Shown: positions 1-5,024 of the stretch, one piece after another | Layout of the letters: each line of letters starts with the position of its first letter | Position numbering within the stretch: position 1 is the first letter of the stretch | From: Candidatus Pullichristensenella stercoripullorum | Lineage (GTDB): Bacteria > Bacillota > Clostridia > Christensenellales > Aristaeellaceae | Assembly (NCBI GenBank): GCA_018712885.1 | Contig: DVGE01000025.1 | Location: 1-5,618 of the forward strand | Length of the DNA stretch: 5,618 bases | Direction of reading: 5' to 3' | Program-made: the position numbers and the translations under genes | Notes under the pieces: generated by a model | What the model saw: only the letters and a program-made list of their open reading frames with translations | Database searches by the model: none | Told to the model about the DNA's origin: nothing

Positions 1-201
1 GATCGGCGGACTCTGACTGCTCTCTTTTTCTTTCACAGCATGGGTGTGGGCAGTATGAGCGTTCTTATGATATTTAAGTGAATTATTCTTCAAGGCTTCA
101 ACAACCTGAGCATTTGAAAATGGTTTTGCCCGCATGGTAGGCGGATATTTTGCGAGCAATTTTAGAAACGTATAAGAAAAAGACAAGTTTTCCACCTCCA
201 T
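1..201 (-). CDS. Unrecognised protein, N-terminal part, runs off the left edge
   Basis: The minus-strand frame is open from an ATG at 201-199 to base 1 (67 codons), with an in-frame TAA just upstream of that ATG. It begins MEVENLSFSYTFLKLLAKYP and continues with a Lys/Asn-rich stretch, then a His-rich patch (HTAHTH) and Ser/Glu-rich residues near the edge. The start is ambiguous. The ATG lacks a Shine-Dalgarno site, while a TTG at 186-184 has GGAGG about 8 bases upstream, although that GGAGG lies directly after the ATG. I see no signal peptide and no motif I can name. The codons are AT-rich (AAA, AAT, TTT, TCA), unlike the GC-rich genes to the right, so it probably belongs to acquired DNA. 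It lies downstream of the consensus promoter at 433-461 and the small ORF at 302-397, and may share their transcript. Function is unknown. Reality as a gene is moderately supported by the open frame and ribosome site. Confidence 0.5.
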   Translation of the reverse strand, partial: MEVENLSFSYTFLKLLAKYPPTMRAKPFSNAQVVEALKNNSLKYHKNAHTAHTHAVKEKESSQSPPI

Positions 202-301
202 ACAACAAGTTTATTGTAAAAAAGATGAAGCCGGTCAAGGATGCAAGGGGGGTACATTTTAGAGAAACGCTGCCATCCGATAGGGCGGTGCCAAATACAG
301 T

Positions 302-397
302 TTATCCGCGCGAGTAGGCGGCGCAGAAGCAATCGAACATGCCTATGTCGTGGGCGTAGAACACCAACCAGCGGTTGACAAAGGCGTAAGCGAGCAT
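302..397 (-). CDS. Possible small ORF, 31 aa, directly behind a consensus promoter
   Basis: A minus-strand ATG at 397-395 is preceded by AAGGGG about 5 bases away, a strong Shine-Dalgarno match. It opens a 31-codon frame ending in TAA at 304-302. The peptide starts MLAYAFVNRWLVFYAHDIGM and ends in a Cys/Phe/Tyr-rich tail (FDCFCAAYSRG). It is hydrophobic and aromatic with few charges, so it could be a membrane-associated small protein or a leader peptide. It could also be the translated stub of a decayed gene. The predicted transcription start of the promoter at 433-461 falls near 426, about 29 bases upstream of the ATG, which is an ideal arrangement. The next minus-strand gene starts roughly 100 bases downstream. 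I recognise no family. The support is the promoter-ribosome site-start alignment, not homology. Confidence 0.35.
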   Translation of the reverse strand: MLAYAFVNRWLVFYAHDIGMFDCFCAAYSRG

Positions 398-432
398 GTT
401 TCCCCTTCCCAATACGCATTATTGATACGAAA

Positions 433-461
433 ATTATAAATTCGCCAATGCATTTTGTCAA
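433..461 (-). promoter_or_regulatory. Perfect consensus sigma70/sigma-A promoter
   Basis: On the minus strand, TTGACA (461-456) and TATAAT (438-433) are separated by exactly 17 bases. Both hexamers are perfect matches to the housekeeping sigma consensus. Transcription should start near 426 and run leftward into the 31-codon ORF and then the partial gene at the left edge. A fully consensus promoter is uncommon for ordinary chromosomal genes and fits a strong constitutive or mobile-element promoter. Confidence 0.75.
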
Positions 462-497
462 CGTAATCTTTTGCGAACTAATAAAACGATACTTCCG

Positions 498-534
498 GGA
501 CTGTCAAAAAGTCCTCTGCTTTATCGTAAAGAGG
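498..534. repeat. Two adjacent small inverted repeats near the composition breakpoint
   Basis: GGACT (498-502) and AGTCC (510-514) are complementary around a 7-base loop. Immediately overlapping, CCTCTTTA and TAAAGAGG can pair as an 8-bp stem (513-534) if the bases GCT at 518-520 bulge out. They lie just before the point where homology to the FAD-dehydrogenase remnant starts. They might be the end of an insertion element or a decayed terminator. No matching second end and no transposase is visible in the window. Confidence 0.35.
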
Positions 535-548
535 CTCCTTTGCAGTCT

Positions 549-734
549 GTGCTCTACGGCGTGGAGGTGAAGTTCTACTCCTCCAAGGTGGCCGTGGGCG
601 AGCATTTCGAAACCGCCCTGCCCGGCTTCTACGCCATCGGCGACGGCGCGGGCGTGACGCGGGGCCTCATGCAGGCCTCGGTCACCGGTGTGGTCGTCGC
701 CCGCGACATCATGGCCCGTCTGGGGACGATGTAA
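549..734 (+). pseudogene. C-terminal remnant of an FAD-dependent dehydrogenase (NAD(P)/FAD oxidoreductase family)
   Basis: About 61 residues starting VLYGVEVKFYSSKV match what I know of the very C-terminus of the large uncharacterised FAD-dependent dehydrogenases of Firmicutes. They include the FAD-contact motif FYAIGDGAG followed by VTRGLMQASVTGVVVARDI. Full family members are several hundred residues long, so almost the whole protein, including the N-terminal dinucleotide-binding fold, is missing. The same frame stays open upstream to a TTG at 471, but that start has no Shine-Dalgarno site, and the codons before 549 are AT-rich and do not look like the family. The remnant is GC-rich like the rest of the right-hand DNA. 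I infer that the 5' part was lost to an insertion or rearrangement, or that the sequence is a chimeric join. The stop TAA is at 732-734, and terminator hairpins follow, so the 3' end is the native one. Confidence 0.7.
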
Positions 735-761
735 AAGGGAAAAGGAAAGCGGAACAACAGA

Positions 762-795
762 AATCCCCCTCGGGACGCGCGTCCCGAGGGGGATT
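762..795. terminator. Perfect 17-bp palindromic hairpin in the convergent intergenic region
   Basis: Bases 762-778 and 779-795 are exact reverse complements, with no mismatch and no unpaired centre (core CGGGACGC/GCGTCCCG). The hairpin sits 28 bases after the FAD-dehydrogenase remnant's stop and 58 bases beyond the dipeptidase stop. The U-tract is weak on both strands, slightly better leftward (TTTCTGTTGTT). It may act as a bidirectional barrier or a processing stem rather than a classical terminator. Confidence 0.55.
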
Positions 796-807
796 GTCAG
801 TGGTCTG

Positions 808-838
808 AACCGTCCCCAGCCTGTGGGAACGGTTTTTT
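808..838 (+). terminator. Rho-independent terminator
   Basis: The stem is AACCGT (808-813) with ACGGTT (829-834), continued by CCCA (815-818) with TGGG (824-827) after one C/A mismatch, and the loop is GCCTG. It runs directly into TTTT (835-838), with six consecutive T in total including the stem end. Orientation fits termination of the rightward FAD-dehydrogenase transcript. The leftward strand lacks a T-run after the stem. Confidence 0.75.
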
Positions 839-853
839 CCTATCTTTTCTGTC

Positions 854-1747
854 TCAGCCGCGGTCCGTCTCTTGCAGCACCCGGTAGAGGTTCAGCCCGG
901 CGATCTTTTCAAGCTGCGCCTGCGTATACCCGCGCCTTGCCAGTTCTTCCAGTACTCTGGGGAAGTCCGCCGCCGTGGAAAGGCCCTGCGGCGTTTCGGA
1001 AATGCCGTCGAAGTCCGAGCCGAAACCCACGCAGTCCTCGCCGCCCAGCTCCATATAGGCGTCGATGTGGCGCACCACGTCGTCGATGGCGGCGCGGCCG
1101 CCCTCGCGCAAAAATTCCGGGCAGAAGTTGACGCCGATAAAGCCCCGGCGCTCGAAAATGGCGCGCGCCTGCCCGCGCGTTAAGTTGCGCGGCACGTCGC
1201 ACAGCCATCGGCAGTCCGAATGGCTGGCCACCGGCGGCAGGACGGACAGCTCGCACACGTCCCAGAACCCGGCCTCGTTGAGGTGGGAGACGTCCGCCAG
1301 CACGCGCAGACGCCCCATCTCGGCAAGGAATTCCCGCCCGCGCATTTTGAGGCCGTTGTTCGCGCCGCCCACGGCGGGATAGCCCAGCTCGTTTTCAAAA
1401 TTCCACGTCAGCGCGACCATGCGCACGCGCACGTCCGCGTCCAGCGCGCGCAGCTTTGCAAGGTCGCCCTCGAACAGCTCGCCGCCCTCCACCGTGACCA
1501 CGGCGCGGGGCGCGTCCGGCGGCGTTTTGGGCATGTTGCCCGTGATGACCGGCACGCCGAAGGCCCCGAGCGCCTCGCGCATCGCCCGCGCGCGATGGAA
1601 GCCGCGGTCTTCGTCCTCGCCGGCGAACATCGCCAGCGCCTGCACGCCCACGCCGCCCTTTTGCAGCGTTTCCGGCGTCACCGAACGGGGGCGTTTCCCC
1701 GAGACCATGCGATACAGCGCGTCGCAATGCGCGTCCGCAATGAACAT
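854..1747 (-). CDS. Membrane dipeptidase family protein (peptidase M19, renal-dipeptidase type)
   Basis: A 297-residue zinc-dependent dipeptidase of family M19, which hydrolyses dipeptides, often including D-residue or unusual ones. The ATG at 1747-1745 has GGAGG 7 bases upstream; the frame extends further 5' but only through the promoter region. All expected metal-site residues are visible by family alignment: H7 and D9 in DAHCD, E87 in VEGGE, H155 in DVSHLNE, H176 in ASHSD, and D245 in GSDFDG. The substrate-contact arginine is probably R187 in PRN. There is no signal peptide, and the length fits the short bacterial cytoplasmic forms rather than the secreted, GPI-anchored animal enzyme. It is transcribed alone, from its own promoter (1808-1836), divergently from the transporter operon. 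The catalytic set looks intact, so it should be active. The exact substrate cannot be read from sequence. A link to the transporter (peptide uptake then cleavage) is only a positional guess. Confidence 0.93.
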   Translation of the reverse strand: MFIADAHCDALYRMVSGKRPRSVTPETLQKGGVGVQALAMFAGEDEDRGFHRARAMREALGAFGVPVITGNMPKTPPDAPRAVVTVEGGELFEGDLAKLRALDADVRVRMVALTWNFENELGYPAVGGANNGLKMRGREFLAEMGRLRVLADVSHLNEAGFWDVCELSVLPPVASHSDCRWLCDVPRNLTRGQARAIFERRGFIGVNFCPEFLREGGRAAIDDVVRHIDAYMELGGEDCVGFGSDFDGISETPQGLSTAADFPRVLEELARRGYTQAQLEKIAGLNLYRVLQETDRG

Positions 1748-1776
1748 AAACTCGCCTCCGGCGCATATACTTCTCC

Positions 1777-1794
1777 CGCGGCTTTGGCGCCGCG
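1777..1794 (-). promoter_or_regulatory. Hairpin in the dipeptidase mRNA leader
   Basis: CGCGGC and GCCGCG form a perfect 6-bp GC stem around a 6-base loop (GCCAAA on the minus strand). It lies between the predicted transcription start near 1801 and the ribosome site at 1755-1759. It may stabilise the 5' end of the mRNA. It does not overlap the Shine-Dalgarno sequence. Confidence 0.4.
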
Positions 1795-1807
1795 AAGTTC
1801 CGCACGG

Positions 1808-1836
1808 ATTATACGCCTTTCCCGCGCCCGCCGCAA
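1808..1836 (-). promoter_or_regulatory. Sigma-A-type promoter of the dipeptidase gene
   Basis: On the minus strand, TTGCGG (1836-1831), a 17-base spacer, and a perfect TATAAT (1813-1808). The predicted start near 1801 gives a 5' leader of about 54 bases before the ATG at 1747. Confidence 0.65.
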
Positions 1837-2037
1837 GCGCGTCTTGGGGCGCAAAAATATTACTTTTTCGTGAAAAACGCATCGGCCGATTCGCTTTTTG
1901 GCAAAGGCGGAAAACGGGGGAAGATCCGAAAAAGCCATGCGGCACAGGCCGTTCGCCGCGTCATTTCAGATGGAGAAAAGCCGTCGTATACATGGCGTTT
2001 GCGTAAAAGGTGAATTTCTTTCGCGCCCAAACTGCAA
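1837..2037. other. Divergent intergenic stretch without a gene; small palindromes
   Basis: I find no convincing coding region here. The open frames that cross it lack ribosome sites and run through promoters. It contains TTTTTC-GT-GAAAAA (1864-1877) and the perfect 10-bp palindrome ATCGGCCGAT (1881-1890). These lie 28-77 bases upstream of the dipeptidase -35 element and could be regulator binding sites. The rest shows nothing I can name. Confidence 0.4.
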
Positions 2038-2056
2038 TTTGCGCTTGCAAAAGCGC
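2038..2056. promoter_or_regulatory. Candidate operator: overlapping inverted repeats on the -35 element
   Basis: TTTGC-GCTT-GCAAA (2038-2051) and GCGCTT-GCAA-AAGCGC (2041-2056) overlap each other and cover the -35 hexamer of the transporter promoter. This position suits a repressor that blocks RNA polymerase. No regulator gene is in the window, so the identity of any binding protein is unknown. Confidence 0.35.
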
Positions 2057-2073
2057 CATAAGTCTGCTATAAT
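2045..2073 (+). promoter_or_regulatory. Extended -10 promoter of the DUF3798 transporter operon
   Basis: TTGCAA (2045-2050), a 17-base spacer, and a perfect TATAAT (2068-2073), with the extended -10 dinucleotide TG at 2065-2066. Transcription should start near 2080, giving a leader of about 90 bases before the binding-protein ATG at 2171. Confidence 0.75.
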
Positions 2074-2112
2074 ACAAACAATGTTTTTTCGTTTATATGG
2101 CGCCTCATTTAA

Positions 2113-2133
2113 GCCCTTTCGGGCGCAAGCCCG
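2113..2133 (+). promoter_or_regulatory. Mutually exclusive leader hairpins
   Basis: GCCC (2113-2116) can pair with GGGC (2121-2124) around TTTC. Alternatively CGGGC (2120-2124) can pair with GCCCG (2129-2133) around a GCAA tetraloop of the stable GNRA type. The two folds share the GGGC strand, so only one can form at a time. The second is longer and should dominate. Neither covers the ribosome site AAGGGGG at 2157-2163, and no T-run follows, so this is probably a stability or protein-binding element rather than an attenuator. Confidence 0.35.
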
Positions 2134-2170
2134 TTGCAAGATAGGGAAAAAACGTTAAGGGGGATCATTC

Positions 2171-3331
2171 ATGAAGAAACTGCTTTGCATGCTCCTGGCG
2201 CTGACGGTCGTTCTGGTCGCCTTCGCGGGCATCGCTTCCGCCGAGGAAGCCGCCAACTGGAAGATCGCCATCATGACCGGCACCACCTCCCAGGGCGAGG
2301 AAGAGTTCCGCGCCGCCGAGGCTCTCAAGGAGAAGTATCCTGACAACGTCATCACCGACACCTACCCGGACCAGTTCATGGCCGAGCAGGAGACCACCAT
2401 CGCCAAGCTGACGGCGTTCGCCGCCGACCCCGACGTGAAGGCCATCGTGATGTGCCAGGCCGTGCCGGGCGCCACCCCCGCCTTCAACGCCATCCGTGAG
2501 ATGGGCCGCGACGACATCCTCTTCATCGCGGGCGTGCCGCAGGAAGACCCGGCCGTCATCGCCGAGGCTGCCGACATCGTCATGTACGCCGACGAGATCA
2601 AGCAGGGCGACTCCATCATGGAGACCTGCGCCAACTGGGGCATCGACGTGTTCATCCACTACTCCTTCCCGCGCCACATGGCCATGGAGCTGATCGTCGG
2701 CCGTCATGACCTGATGGTCGAGAACGCCGAGGCTCTGGGCATCGAGTTTGTGGACGTCACCGCTCCCGACCCGACCGCTGAGGCCGGCGCCACCGCTTCC
2801 CAGCAGTTCATCCTCGAGGATGTCCCGCAGCAGCTGGCCAAGTACGAGGGCAAGAAGGTCGCCTTCTTCACCACCAACTGCGGCATGCAGGAAGCCCTGC
2901 AGACCGCCGTGCTGGATCAGCCCAACGCCTACTATCCGCAGCCCTGCTGCCCGAGCCCCTATCACGCCTTCCCGGCCACCCTGGGCCTGGAGTTCGAGAT
3001 CGGCGCTGACGACGAGGCCGCCCTGCAGGCGATCGCCGCTGCTCTGGCCGAGCACGACGCTGTGGGCCGCTACTCCACCTGGCCGCATCCGGTGAACATG
3101 GCTCTGGTCAACGTTGGCTTCGAGTATGCCAAGGCCTGGATCGAGGGCACCATCACCGAGCGCAACGACGCTGAGGCTCTGAACGACCTGTTCGTGCAGA
3201 CGTATGGCGAAGGCGTCGCCACCATCGAGAACTACACCAACGCCGAAGGCACCACCTTCGACAACTACTACACCGTGATGCTCACTCCCGTGGACTTCAA
3301 CGACTACCTCGTTGAGGACGCCGCGGCCTAA
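2171..3331 (+). CDS. Secreted DUF3798-family ABC-transporter substrate-binding protein
   Basis: A 386-residue protein matching, from recall, the Firmicutes DUF3798 family: periplasmic-binding-protein-like proteins of unknown ligand, usually beside a sugar-type ABC ATPase. Residues 1-24 form a signal peptide (KK, hydrophobic core, then ASA before EE), with predicted signal peptidase I cleavage after A24. There is no lipobox cysteine, so it is not an obvious lipoprotein. Family hallmarks I recognise are IMTGTTSQGEEEFRAAE (34-50), TYPDQFMAEQETT (64-76), FIHYSFPRHMAMEL (161-174), APDPTAEAG (198-206), QQFILEDVP (211-219), TTNCGMQEAL (234-243), and CCPSPYHAFP (259-268). C237, C259 and C260 may form a disulphide or ligand-site feature (inference). 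The ATG at 2171 has AAGGGGG 7 bases upstream. Codons are strongly biased to GCC, GAG, ATC and AAG, as in a highly expressed gene. It heads the operon, followed by a stem-loop and the ATPase gene. It presumably captures the ligand outside the membrane and delivers it to the transporter. Confidence 0.85.
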   Translation: MKKLLCMLLALTVVLVAFAGIASAEEAANWKIAIMTGTTSQGEEEFRAAEALKEKYPDNVITDTYPDQFMAEQETTIAKLTAFAADPDVKAIVMCQAVPGATPAFNAIREMGRDDILFIAGVPQEDPAVIAEAADIVMYADEIKQGDSIMETCANWGIDVFIHYSFPRHMAMELIVGRHDLMVENAEALGIEFVDVTAPDPTAEAGATASQQFILEDVPQQLAKYEGKKVAFFTTNCGMQEALQTAVLDQPNAYYPQPCCPSPYHAFPATLGLEFEIGADDEAALQAIAAALAEHDAVGRYSTWPHPVNMALVNVGFEYAKAWIEGTITERNDAEALNDLFVQTYGEGVATIENYTNAEGTTFDNYYTVMLTPVDFNDYLVEDAAA

Positions 3332-3352
3332 AGAACATTCCCGGGTAGAAAA

Positions 3353-3382
3353 CGGCCCGCCTCTTCTTGGGGAGGCGGGCCG
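3353..3382 (+). terminator. Intercistronic GC-rich stem-loop (partial terminator or mRNA-stabilising element)
   Basis: An 11-bp perfect stem (3353-3363 with 3372-3382) closes an 8-base loop. It begins 21 bases after the binding-protein stop and ends 28 bases before the ATPase start. The sequence after it is ATTCCCC, so there is no real U-tract and readthrough is expected. Such hairpins in importer operons commonly protect the upstream binding-protein mRNA from 3' decay and lower downstream expression, giving excess binding protein over transporter. Confidence 0.65.
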
Positions 3383-3410
3383 ATTCCCCGCTTCAAGGGA
3401 GGAACACGCA

Positions 3411-5024
3411 TTGGGCGCAGAATACGTGCTGCAAATGAAAAACATAACCAAGCGATACGGCGAGACCACCGTGCTCTCGGACGTGTCGCTGTCGGTGCGC
3501 CCCGGCGAGATCCACGCGCTGCTTGGTGAAAACGGCGCGGGAAAATCCACGCTGATGAACGTGCTGTTCGGCATGCCGGTCATCCATTCCACCGGCGGCT
3601 TCGACGGCGAAGTGCTCATAGGCGGCGAAAAGGCGAATATCCTTTCGCCCAACGACGCCATGAACGCGGGCATCGGCATGGTGCATCAGGAGTTCATGCT
3701 CCTGCCGGGCTTCACCATCACCGAGAACATCAAATTGAACCGCGAGATCACCAGGCCCAGCATCCTCAGCAAGGCGCTGCACCTGAAGAATCTGGAAAAC
3801 CTCGACATGCCCGCCATGCGTCAGGACGCCCGCAGGGCGCTGGACAGCGTGGGCATGAATCTGGATGAGAACACGTTGGTCAAGGGCCTGCCGGTCGGCT
3901 ACATGCAGTTCGTCGAGATCGCCCGCGAGATCGACAAAAAGGGCATCCGCCTGCTGGTGTTCGACGAGCCGACCGCCGTTCTGACGGAGTCCGAGGCGGA
4001 AACGCTGCTTTCCGTCATGAAACAGATCGCCAACAGCGGCATCGCCATCATCTTCATCACCCACCGTCTGGACGAAGTCATGGCCGCCGCCGACAACATT
4101 ACCATCCTCCGCGACGGCAAACTGGCCGCCACCCGCGAAAAGAGCAAGACCTCGCTGGTCGAGCTCGCGGAGCTGATGATCGGACGCAAGGGCGAGGCCG
4201 TGGTCACCGCCACGCCGAAGGCGGAGAACGCCAACGCCAACATCGCCCTTTCCATAAAGAACCTTATCGTCGATATGCCCGGCGAGGACGTCAAGGGCGT
4301 GGACCTCGACGTGCGCGAGGGCGAGATCCTCGGCGTGGGCGGTCTGGCCGGCCAGGGCAAGATCGGCATCCCCAACGGCATCATGGGCCTTTATCCCGCC
4401 GCCGCCGACAAGGTCGAGCTCTTTGGGCAGCCGCTGCCCCTCAACGACGCGGCCAACGCCCTGAAAAGCGGCATGGCCATGGTCTCTGAGGACCGGCGCG
4501 GCGTGGGCCTTTTGCTCGACCAGTCCATCGAGGACAACATCGCCTTCAACGCCATGCAGATCAACGGCGATTTCCTCCACAAAGTCGCCTTTATCACCAC
4601 CAAGGACGGCAAGAAGGTGCGCGATCACGCCAAAAAGATGATCCGCGATCTGGACATCCGCTGCACCTCCTCCCGCCAGGCGGCGGGCACGCTCTCCGGC
4701 GGCAACCAGCAGAAGGTGTGCGTGGCCCGGGCGCTGACGATGAACCCCAAGTTCCTCTTCGTCTCCGAGCCGACCCGCGGCATCGACATCGGCGCCAAGA
4801 AGCTGGTGCTGGAAACGCTGGTCAAGCTCAACCGCGAACATGGCATGACCATCGTCATGGTCTCCTCGGAATTGCAGGAGCTGCGCTCCATCAGCGACCG
4901 CATCGCCATCATCGCCGAGGGCAAGGTGGTCGACATCCTCGCGCCGGACGCTTCCGACGCGGATTTCGGCCTTGCCATGTCCGGCATCAAACCCACGAAG
5001 GGAGGCGAAGGCGCGCATGAATAG
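3411..5024 (+). CDS. Sugar-type ABC transporter ATPase with two nucleotide-binding domains
   Basis: A 537-residue duplicated ATPase of the RbsA/MglA/XylG type, which powers substrate import at the inner face of the membrane. The start is TTG 3411: GGGAGG lies 8 bases upstream and the frame then reads MGAEYVLQMKNITKRYG, typical of the family. The frame is open further 5', but only through the binding-protein end and the stem-loop. Domain 1 has Walker A GENGAGKST (39-47), Q-loop Q93, signature region LPVGYMQFVEIARE (160-173), Walker B LLVFDEPTA (181-189) and H-loop H218. Domain 2 has a Walker A-like GLAGQGKI (311-318), canonical signature LSGGNQQKV (428-436), VSEPTRGID (451-459) and SSEL instead of the switch histidine (485-488). 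Site I (Walker A of domain 1 with signature 2) is therefore canonical, and site II is degenerate. The gene overlaps the next gene by 8 bases, so translation is probably coupled. Confidence 0.92.
   Translation: MGAEYVLQMKNITKRYGETTVLSDVSLSVRPGEIHALLGENGAGKSTLMNVLFGMPVIHSTGGFDGEVLIGGEKANILSPNDAMNAGIGMVHQEFMLLPGFTITENIKLNREITRPSILSKALHLKNLENLDMPAMRQDARRALDSVGMNLDENTLVKGLPVGYMQFVEIAREIDKKGIRLLVFDEPTAVLTESEAETLLSVMKQIANSGIAIIFITHRLDEVMAAADNITILRDGKLAATREKSKTSLVELAELMIGRKGEAVVTATPKAENANANIALSIKNLIVDMPGEDVKGVDLDVREGEILGVGGLAGQGKIGIPNGIMGLYPAAADKVELFGQPLPLNDAANALKSGMAMVSEDRRGVGLLLDQSIEDNIAFNAMQINGDFLHKVAFITTKDGKKVRDHAKKMIRDLDIRCTSSRQAAGTLSGGNQQKVCVARALTMNPKFLFVSEPTRGIDIGAKKLVLETLVKLNREHGMTIVMVSSELQELRSISDRIAIIAEGKVVDILAPDASDADFGLAMSGIKPTKGGEGAHE

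Noticed and set aside
162..461. Minus-strand 99-codon frame over the left unit
   Set aside because: Its start TTG lies inside the -35 element of the promoter at 433-461, so it cannot be translated from that transcript. It has no ribosome site, and its Arg-rich composition looks non-genic.
471..548. N-terminal part of the plus-strand frame joined to the FAD-dehydrogenase remnant
   Set aside because: The TTG has no Shine-Dalgarno site, the codons are AT-rich, and I see no match to the family before VLYGVEV. I treated it as chance continuation of the frame.
1748..1945. 66-residue N-terminal extension of the dipeptidase
   Set aside because: It runs through the promoter and leader hairpin. The ATG at 1747 has a perfect ribosome site, and the protein then begins directly with the family's metal-binding DAHCD.
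1898..2158. Plus-strand 86-codon frame in the divergent region
   Set aside because: It has a TTG start without a ribosome site, crosses the transporter promoter and leader, and has Arg/Lys-rich composition without a recognisable motif.
3312..3410. 5' extension of the ATPase frame into the binding-protein gene
   Set aside because: It would include the stem-loop and overlap the previous stop. The TTG at 3411 has GGGAGG at 8 bases and gives the expected family N-terminus.
2165..3679. Long minus-strand open frame opposite the binding protein
   Set aside because: It is a shadow of the strongly biased GC-rich codons on the plus strand, rich in Gly, Val, His and Asp repeats with no domain. The plus-strand gene has family motifs, signal peptide and ribosome site.
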